The position numbers and the translations under genes are program-made. From Ophioderma brevispina (Eukaryota; Echinodermata; Ophiuroidea; Amphilepidida; Ophiodermatidae): a DNA stretch of 64,000 bases. Below are positions 56,462-64,000 of the stretch, one piece after another. Below the pieces are notes generated by a model. It did not search any database, was not told the origin of the DNA, and saw only the letters and a list, made by a program, of their open reading frames with translations. Location: NCBI GenBank assembly GCA_023653785.1, contig JAMKCH010001670.1, forward strand, positions 32,204 through 96,203, in the 5' to 3' direction. Each line of letters opens with the position of its first letter. Position 1 is the first letter of the stretch.

Positions 56462-57165
56462 GAGCCAGATAGAAAAGAGCAGTGATGTCAATAGGTCAAT
56501 TCTTCAGTCTGGCCTCATTCTGTTAACATCGCCTCTTTTCCTAGCTTAAAAAGCATGATATTTTTAGATTGGAAAACAGAAAAGAGAATTTTAAAAAAAT
56601 CATTTTTCCAAGATAAAAGTAAAGGAGAAACAGCTTTAATATTTTTTTTACTTGAAAAAGAAATATTCCGCTATTAAAGAAGCTTTATAAAATACTTGCA
56701 AAACCTTAATGAACTAGTATTCGCAGCGCTTCTTCTCAGGCTTGAGCCTTCTCTCAAATTAAGAGACGACCTGCTCATAACATGTGCCACAAGCCGTATA
56801 ATAAATTTCATGAAACTGCTCTTTTCGTTTTTTCTGTTGAGAAAAGGAAAGGTTTACAATGTTTTATTGATGAAACAAACACATATCCAATCCAAAGTTT
56901 GCGACAACAAAATGAAAGTGGTTCAACTATAGCTGGTGGCCCACACAAACTATGATTCGAAACCTGTGACTTCATTCAAGCCTTTGAAAACACAGGAATG
57001 AGGCATAGTTATGTCAAATGAAGATAACATGCCAACAATACCCAGCATCCCTTTGTAGTTAAATTGGTACACACGCACAAGGGCACAATTTCAAATTTGC
57101 GATATCGCAAATCAGGAAAAGCTAATTTTAACACATTGGAACGTATTCCAGAAAAAAAAAGATTT
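56462..57165. other. Unassigned DNA, no gene seen
   Basis: It may begin with the rest of the tRNA-like SINE cut by T1. Otherwise nothing is recognised. Confidence 0.5.
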
Positions 57166-57167
57166 TA

Positions 57168-57365
57168 ACAATCGTTTAACTAAACAATCATTTAGCTTAA
57201 GGTAGTGAGGTGGATAAGTAGTATTTCATTAAAATATTTTTAAAGTAATATAAATAGTGCAGAACGTTATTTCTTTTGGTATGATAAATTTGATGCGTTA
57301 CCGTAGTTCAAAATATTATTCATTATCTACCTCATTACTTCAGAGACAATCGTTCGTTTAGAGTA
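57168..57365. mobile_element. Palindromic MITE-like sequence
   Basis: AACAATCGTTTAACTAAACA and AAGGTAGTGAGGTGGATAAG on the left are mirrored by ATTATCTACCTCATTACTTC and CAATCGTTCGTTTAGAGTAA on the right. Arms are about 60-70 bases with mismatches. No target duplication was identified. Confidence 0.5.
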
Positions 57366-57656
57366 AACGGGTGTCGAACACCTTTCGAAATATGGGCCAT
57401 AAAAGTCAATATTTTTTACCTGCCAGCGAGTGAACGCTGGGGAGCATGCCAGCTGTATATCTTTGCAGATACACCCTTATGCTTTAAAATTACAGCTGCC
57501 TTATTCACAGCGGTGAGTTTTAATATAGAAACACTATTTTCTTAAAATATGTACATATTTAAAGGTCCCAGGAAATGCAAATAGAATTGATGTGGTTTGT
57601 GTCAAGTCTACAAGGAGGGGTTAGAAAGCATTCAATATTCGGGTTGGTGATGACAT

Positions 57657-57758
57657 CATTAGTGAAACTATTGATTTTTCAGAGAGTAATAGAAAATGTC
57701 AGGTAACTGGTGTGAATCTATTCACGACACTGACTGAACATCAATAGTTTCACTAATG
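57657..57758. repeat. Inverted repeat with perfect 19-bp arms
   Basis: CATTAGTGAAACTATTGAT (57657-57675) is exactly mirrored by ATCAATAGTTTCACTAATG (57740-57758), with a 64-base loop. TGATGACATCA precedes the left arm. It is probably a small MITE; a precursor-RNA hairpin is less likely with such a long loop. Confidence 0.65.
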
Positions 57759-57759
57759 T

Positions 57760-58290
57760 GTCACTGGTAGTGTATTCTTTTTCTGGCCCTGTTTATTGAA
57801 ATGGAATGTCCCGTAAAGATTTGGAGTAGGTTTATCATCTCATTTCCTTGTACATTTAACAAAATCTCTCACAAGTATTGAATGTATTGCAATGGTACAG
57901 CTCACAAGTTCAAAAGCTGTCAGCTGATGGCAACTTTTGCACATGCCTTTCACGCAATGTGCATTTAAGTGCCCAAGGGGGGTCCATAGTACCCAACATT
58001 TGATTTTTTTTTTGCGATTTTTCGGTTACGCAATCAAACTTTTCAAGGAGTTTTTTGCTAATTGTTTATGAATACCCTTCTCCTGATACAAAAAAAATCC
58101 GCCATCGGCTTTATTAGGAAGCCGATAACAGAAGCTATTTTTGGCAATAACAGAAGCTATTTTACTAATTAAAAAATTAAAGTAATTAAATCTTGGGATT
58201 TATTTGCTTAAATATATACCTTAGGAGGCAAATAATTAATAATACTTAAATCAGATAACCTTTTATATGCTAATAGCATCAATTTTAATT
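57760..58290. other. Unassigned DNA, no gene seen
   Basis: AT-rich. The phrase AACAGAAGCTATTTT occurs twice in a row near 58127-58165 as a short direct repeat. Confidence 0.5.
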
Positions 58291-58730
58291 TTGTGATGAC
58301 CGTACTCTTAACGCTCTTAATGACCGTGGTTCTATGGGAAAGACCAAGGTGAATTTGAAGTTTCTGAGAAAAATATCAAGTGGAAATACCAAGATCTAGT
58401 GGCTGACTGTGAAAGCATATGGTCTACATACTACTTTTCAATAGAAGTAGGAAGCAGACGTTTCTGCAATACATCAGTCAACAAATGCCTGGCATCCTTG
58501 GTCATTCCTAAAGGAAAGAGAAAGGCTGTAACCGATTCAGCAGCCAAAATTGCACTCAGAGCGAGCTATGTCATCTGGGTCGGCAGAAGCTCAAAGGCAT
58601 TCAAACAAATGGAGCTACAAGCAACTCCAGCAATATGCTCTAAGGGAAGTGGAATGGTTGAGCGCTCACAAAACCAGGTTTAGCCCGCCAAAGTCTGGTC
58701 CAAAGCCTAGAGACCTCAGAACACGCTAAT
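58290..58730 (+). pseudogene. LINE-D 3' coding fragment
   Basis: An open stretch gives VADCESIWSTYYFSIEVGSR, then FCNTSVNKCLASLVIPKGKR and ALRASYVIWVGRSSKAF. This pattern (DLVxDC, VEVGxRGF, LG-I-G-xRKxA, ASxxIW-R) is the terminal region that follows the reverse transcriptase in a LINE type common in marine invertebrates. No reverse transcriptase lies upstream here, so it is a 5'-truncated copy. It may be the same family as 62590-64000. Confidence 0.6.
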
Positions 58731-59193
58731 CTAGACAAAGAGATACTGCATAAGGTGAATTTTTCCTACTAAGTCACCTTCACAGAGGGAGATATATCAG
58801 GAGTGCTTATCTTAAAACGGATAAAACTAGGCTCTGAAGGTGCCAGCGCTGGTGTTCTACCAATGAACTATTCCTCCAACCTAATTTTTTTTAGGTCTAT
58901 CAAGTAGAAATTGTCGTGGGGACTACCTGTCATTCCTCAAAACCAGGAGCTCTACGGCCTATGGTTGGTTAAGGCAGCGATGTCAGTCCTTACGCCAATC
59001 AGTTCGTACGGTAAGAATGGGTTTTTAGGACTTCAAAATATTGATATACTCGGGCTAATTAGCTAATCCAAAACATGGACCAAAAACTAATAGCACCCAG
59101 AGGACATGTGTTGCCATCCTACAATCAGCTTCCTTTACACATATCCACACACAAATGTGCATGTTGCCAACACCCTAACTCATGTGTTTTAAG
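58731..59193. other. Unassigned DNA, no gene seen
   Basis: Nothing is recognised. It could include the 3' untranslated part of the LINE-D fragment. Confidence 0.45.
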
Positions 59194-60545
59194 CAGGGGC
59201 GTGTACAGTAGGGACAGGGTGGACAAAGTCCACGGGCCCCGAGGGTTAGGGCCCCAAGAGGATGGAAAAAAAGGAAAGAGGAGGGAGAAAGAGCGAAAAA
59301 GAAAGAAGAGAGGAGAGAAAGAGGGGAAAGAGAGAGGAAGGGAGAAACAAAATAATGATAAGATTTGCAACCATTTTCAAACAGGGGCCTAATGCTATCA
59401 CGCTCTAATAACTTCTCTAGGTATTAAATCACGGGCCCCCTCTAGAAATGCCTGATACCAATGAGGGGAGAAGTGCGATTCTTAATTTTCAATTTTCTTT
59501 TGTTATTCTGTATTAATTTTAAAATTACCTTATGGGCCTATTTGAACCCAATGCAATTGCAGACCTGGATTGCTATCATAATGTCTAGCATAGTTTTTTC
59601 TAGAATAATGAGGAATTGGGGCTGAAAGTTTGGAGAAAAAAGAACGGCCGTGGAGGCGCCCTTGAAGACTAATCATACTCGTTTAGCGTGGATTAAGTGA
59701 CCAGTGTTATGGGCCCCAAGATTGTTCGTTTTCTCAAAGGTTTGGATCCAATTCTTGCAATATTTGACCACAATGGTAAATTCAGGAACCTGAATATACT
59801 TATAATTCTGCACTAGTTTTTCTAGAATAATGAGGAATTAGGGGGCCCGAGAGTTTCTAGAGATAAAACGAGTTGGAGAAGAAAAGGCCCTGAAGGCCCC
59901 TGAAGACCTAAAGAATGAGTGACCCGTGTTATGGGAGCCCCAAGATGATGTTGTGTTTTTCAAAATTTTGGACCCCACTTTGCCGTATTTGACACAAAGG
60001 CACATCAAGCCTTGAATGTATTATTAACAGTCTAACACTTGTTTCTGCAGAAATTGAGAATTGGGCCCGGGGATTAAAGGGCCCTAAGGGATTGGAGGAA
60101 GAGCGATAAGAGAGCGTGTCAATCTCTACTCATAATTTTTCGGGATTTTCAGATTTTCGAGGTCGGGCTCCCAAAAGGCTTAGTAAGCTGCTTATTCTTT
60201 AATTTGCATTCAGATGTATATTGAGTAACATTTTATTCAGATTACATAGCGAATGATAACTGTGGTTCCAGGGTTCCGTTCGACACAAACTCAATTTGTA
60301 TCTAAAATTTGCATTAGATTATAACAAGTTAACGTGTATTAAGGCAAATTATCTGAAGAAGAGTTTTAGAGACTTTCTTTTTTACAACGCGCTTTGTTCT
60401 GGGCACAAAACATTTTAGAAACATTTACTTTCAATTTACAAAAAAAAAACACAATGTATTATTAGCATCGCCATCACCAAGTTTTCGAGCATACATAGGG
60501 GCCCCAGTTGTTTTGTCCACGGGCACCGAACATGCTAGCTACGCT
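59194..60545. mobile_element. hAT-like non-autonomous element
   Basis: It opens CAGGGGCGTGTACAGTAGGG with GGTGGACAAAGTCCACGGGC. The right end, read inversely, gives GCGTAGCTAGCATG with GCCCGTGGACAAAAC and GGGGCCCC. CAGGGGCGT-type termini are typical of the hAT superfamily. The inside is filled by a purine tract (59268-59350, GAGAAAGAG-like) and a tandem repeat (59588-60120). GGGCCC words are frequent. No transposase frame and no firm 8-bp duplication were found. Confidence 0.55.
59588..60120. repeat. About 221-bp tandem repeat inside the hAT-like element
   Basis: Units begin CTAGCATAGTTTTTTCTAG (about 59584), GCACTAGTTTTTCTAGAATA (about 59809) and CTAACACTTGTTTCTGCAGA (about 60032). Each contains ATAATGAGGAATT-GGG or a relic of it. 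The first two go on with GACC-GTGTTATGGG-CCCCAAG and AAATTTTGGA-CC. Confidence 0.65.
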
Positions 60546-60794
60546 AATGGAACTGCGTAGGATGGCACATCACAGAGGGTTTCTTAAGATATAGCAAAAC
60601 AAAAACAACAATTTTATGCTCGCATTGAATGGAGAAACAAAAATGGCGAATCTCATTGATTCAGACTTCCTTTGCAAATCATCTGACTCAGCGGCCTCCT
60701 AAGAGGACAGTAACACATGTACAAATGCCAACCAGACTATTTCCTAGTCCTTATATTAATCGATCACTAACATTTAGTCGAATGTATGGACCTA

Positions 60795-61738
60795 CAGGGT
60801 GTCCCCCGATGAGTAGTACCCAAAAATATCCCAAACTTAATTATTTTTTTGCCATGAAAAACAATATGATATGGGTTATCTGTATTTAAATTAGGATTTG
60901 GACATATAATTTCAAGCTTGGCGGAAGAATTTGAGATCTGAAAGTGGGCGTTGCAAAACGATGATACGTCACCAATTTTGCAGACATGGTGAATTCGTAC
61001 TTTGGCAAAGTGAAGAAAAAAAAAACGATTATCAGAGTTACGGTTTCTGACCATACCATGCGATCAAACTTTCTAACCATTGTAGGCCATGGCAAATTTA
61101 GAAGGGACTCGGCACTCTCTAGGGAATCTTGCAGCAAATCGTCTCTTAACTTCTCAGTAACTTTTGGTCTCCAGTAGCTTTTTGCAATGAAATACCTCTG
61201 CTGCACAGTAAAGTGGCGAGCCATTTTGTTAGGTCTCAATCTCTACCAATGTAATCATTGAATTTGCCTGCAATAGCCCCTACCCGTAAACATTTCATTA
61301 GCTATTTAAAAACTCCCTCCAAAATCCAAAGATAAGCATGGGTTGTTTCATGGGTAACAAAGCCTGACCAACCCTTATGTAGCATGGATACATCAAATAT
61401 TGAGTTAAACTTACAGCTTTTACAATTGCTTAAGAAGAGGGACAAAATAGTTTGAAAAGGCAAGAGAAGAACTAAATGATTTGTGGTCCGTTTTTTTTAA
61501 CAAGTTATTATACACTTATTTTAGCCTTTGTCGTAAGGACGAAACTACCACCTCTGACACTTTGACTGTTTCTACAACGATTGGATAGCCCGTTTTTAGA
61601 TCTAAAATACCTTGAAATTTTAAAGTATGCCTACGTTGATGATGCAGCAAAAAAACCCAATATCAATCCATTTATATTTTAAAAAATTAATTATTCGAGA
61701 TTTTTTGGGTACTATTACTATAATTCGGGGACCACCTG
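60795..61738 (-). mobile_element. Mariner/Tc1-type element, internally deleted
   Basis: CAGGGTGTCCCCCGATGAGT with AGTACCCAAAAA at the left end and the inverse TTTTTTGGGTACT with CGGGGACCACCTG at the right end are flanked by TA on both sides (60793-60794, 61739-61740). A minus-strand frame at 60886-61239 starts MARHFTVQQRYFIAKSYW, resembling the N-terminal helix-turn-helix of DD37E-like/mariner-relative transposases; the catalytic domain is absent. At 944 bases it cannot move by itself. Confidence 0.7.
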
Positions 61739-61740
61739 TA

Positions 61741-62590
61741 GTATAGAATGAAAAATTCAAGGGAGTAATGTACTGATAGAGTGCAATATATTCCATTTCA
61801 GATGGTTATTGTCGTCTAGTCCTTATTGATTGTATTATCAAGACTTGTTATCTAATGTATCAGCATAGCCAGGGAAGAAACATATCAAATAAGGAAATAT
61901 ACGATAGAGTGGTTTGATTCAATTTAAGAGATGAGTATTGTCCGGAATAATCGTTGTCCCAATTTTTAGAATACCCTACAACACACACGGCTGCGCGCGC
62001 GCACACACGCACACGAACTACACGTTGGTAGGAGAATCTAACTAGACGAATTATGTAGTCCATAGTGTCCTTAAAAGTAGTGTGTGGAGGGTTAACTGTG
62101 TATTACCAGGTGGCGGGGGGGGGGGGGCGGACACGACTGCTCGATTGGGGGGGGCTTTGTGCATCTGGAATTTCCAAAGGTAATTTATGGAAATCTTGCG
62201 TATATTTTCTACGGCAGCCTCGGTACTTAGTGACACTTGCATAGATCACCTTTTAAACCTTGTTCAAAAGATCTAGTAATATCATGAAAATGTCGGGAAA
62301 AACCGTTCGAGTTTAGTGGATTAACCTCGCTGCAAAACAGTGTCATTTCTAATAAACGGTCATGAAATATTCGTGACCCCATGCCAGAGCCACTATACTG
62401 CATGAGTGGGATCGATCTGACATCATATCTGCCAAAGCATTACGCGATGACCTGACCCTCGTAAGGCTAGGCTTCCAGGGGGAGACCAAATGTAAGGGAA
62501 AGGGAAACTTGTAAATACAGTGAACACGGACACGGACCCCGTGAAAGCCAAACCAAGCAAATAAATGCAAGTCTCATGCCATTAAGAGAT
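61741..62590. other. Unassigned DNA with short simple repeats
   Basis: It contains an AC/GC-rich microsatellite at 61980-62015 and G runs at about 62116-62127 and 62146-62153. No gene is recognised. Confidence 0.5.
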
Positions 62591-64000
62591 TGCCCCCAAC
62601 GAACGCAGAACAAAAGCGACAAGGACACAAAACGCAATATGTGGCATACGATCCCGGCATAGAAATAGATGGACAACTATTATTGCTTATATCCACAGTC
62701 AACCCATGCGGTTCCTCGGGAAGCTTATCTATAACGACCTGAATGACAATAACATCAGAGACATGATATGCACAAAGCTGACAGAAATGCTTCAAACAAC
62801 CAATTCAAGTCAACTGAATGGGCCTATGAAGCTCTGGATATACAATAATGCTACTGTACCCAAACTGACGTGGGAGTTCACCATCTATAACTTCCCAATT
62901 TCCTATGTCGAAAGTCTGGAAACTACTTGCACTCTTTACAAGAACAGAAAACACTATGGACTGCAACTGAAAAGGCTAACCACATCAGTCAAATGTATGC
63001 AAGTAACTAAGTACCATCTAAACAAATACTCTAAAGATGGAGGTACACAGACACTCTATAGAAAATGCAAGGAGAGTAAAAAGACGAAAGCCAGATGGAA
63101 TGGTATAAAAGAATTAGAACAGAAAGAACGACATCTAATTCTAAATGAAATTGCAAGGTAAAACGGATAGAGCCGATGTGGCAGGAGATATAGTCGTCCG
63201 GGCTCACAGTCCGGGAACAATGGTGAGCAATAGGGCAATCGATTCAGTTGACTCTTTACGCAACATTAGTTTCAGGCTTTATTCCGTTGCCGTCTATGAA
63301 GCTCGGACTATGATGCCTGCCGGACTATGATTAATCTCACACCGGTCTTGGGAGCAAAAAGAACCCAAAATACATGAATCATCCAGAACAAAAGAAATGC
63401 CTCACCGGGCTAATAAAGATGTAGATCAGGAAGACATGTTTGTCTACTTTTACGGATGTGCAAAACAAGGGCAGTGGTTGAACTGGGAGTCTGTCATGCA
63501 GGTCGACATCTCATGGAAGAAACTTTTGTATGTCTGGACGCCAGAGCTGCCGTCTTTCCACATCAACGCAATTCATGATCAACTTCCATCCCCTGCCAAT
63601 CTGAAGATGTGGGGCAAGATCAATCTTGGACTCTGCCAATTATGCCATCATCGTCATTGTACACTGTTCCACATCATCAATGGTTGTAGCTACTCATTAC
63701 AAAGCGGAAGATACAAGTGGTGCCATGACCAAAAACTGAAAAGAATCTCTACAGGTCTGGCATCATTCGTCGTAGAGGCAAACCAGAAAAAAAAAACATC
63801 GCATCTGAGAATCTGAACTCCATCTCTACAATAGCCTTTCGCACAGCTGATGGTACAACCTATCGAAATCCAGTCTTACCAATGCCTAAGACAGAGCCAA
63901 CCAACATTCTGAAGAAGGCCAATGACTGGATATTCCTGATGGACGAGGAACACAAACAAATAGTGTGTCCTCCAGAAATCACCGAGACAGCTAAGAGACC
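62590..64000 (+). pseudogene. LINE-D reverse transcriptase 3' region, continues past the window
   Basis: Frame pieces show VDISWKKLLYVWTPELPSF, INAIHDQLPSPANLKMWGKI (63570-63620) and LCQLCHHRHCTLFHIINGCS followed by QSGRYKWCHDQKLK (63630-63730). Then come ADGTTYRNPVLPMPKTEPTN and LKKANDWIFLMDEEH to the window edge. The C-X2-C-X3-C-X3-H spacing and the LPSPANLK-WGK motif belong to a LINE type found widely in marine invertebrates. The upstream part (62706-63161) is a frame of 151 codons that may be its thumb/connection, but I do not recognise it. Stops separate the pieces. Confidence 0.65.

Overview
The window is intergenic or intronic DNA from an animal genome. No complete host gene can be supported. 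It holds no bacterial-type operons, long open frames or rRNA, only eukaryotic mobile elements in many states of decay: a Ty3/gypsy LTR retrotransposon, at least four lineages of non-LTR retrotransposon (LINE), tRNA-derived SINEs, TTAA- and TA-flanked miniature DNA transposons (MITEs), two long-inverted-repeat foldback elements, minisatellites and microsatellites. The mix (TU-like foldback element, CR1/L2-like LINEs with short microsatellite tails, tRNA SINEs, AT-rich background) suggests a marine invertebrate, perhaps an echinoderm or hemichordate. That is inference from repeat style only.

Layout. 1-4.5 kb: MITE fragments, a diverged tandem repeat and one weak exon candidate. 4.5-17.8 kb: a decayed gypsy element with two recognisable LTRs. 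Its gag and pol remains are split by an antisense LINE (7.6 to about 11 kb), whose reverse transcriptase gene is itself split by a 340-bp insertion just after the FADD motif. 18-29 kb: MITEs, including a 135-bp near-perfect palindrome with a 9-bp target duplication, a 1.95-kb element with nested inverted repeats, a SINE and short tandem repeats. 29.7-31.5 kb: a Jockey-like LINE relic. 36.1-39.3 kb: a 3.15-kb foldback element that landed inside a SINE and was later hit by a TA-flanked MITE. 41-47 kb: several DNA-transposon relics, a receptor-site-like repeat and a duplicated exon-like segment. 50.8-56.5 kb: a three-level nest in which a 5.1-kb LINE sits in a TTAA-flanked MITE, which sits in a tRNA-like SINE. 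58-64 kb: two pieces of another LINE type, a hAT-like element and a mariner-like element; the last LINE runs off the window.

The value of the window is stratigraphic: target-site duplications and interrupted copies give a relative order of insertions. All boundaries, alignments and family calls were made by eye. No divergence was calculated and no database was searched.
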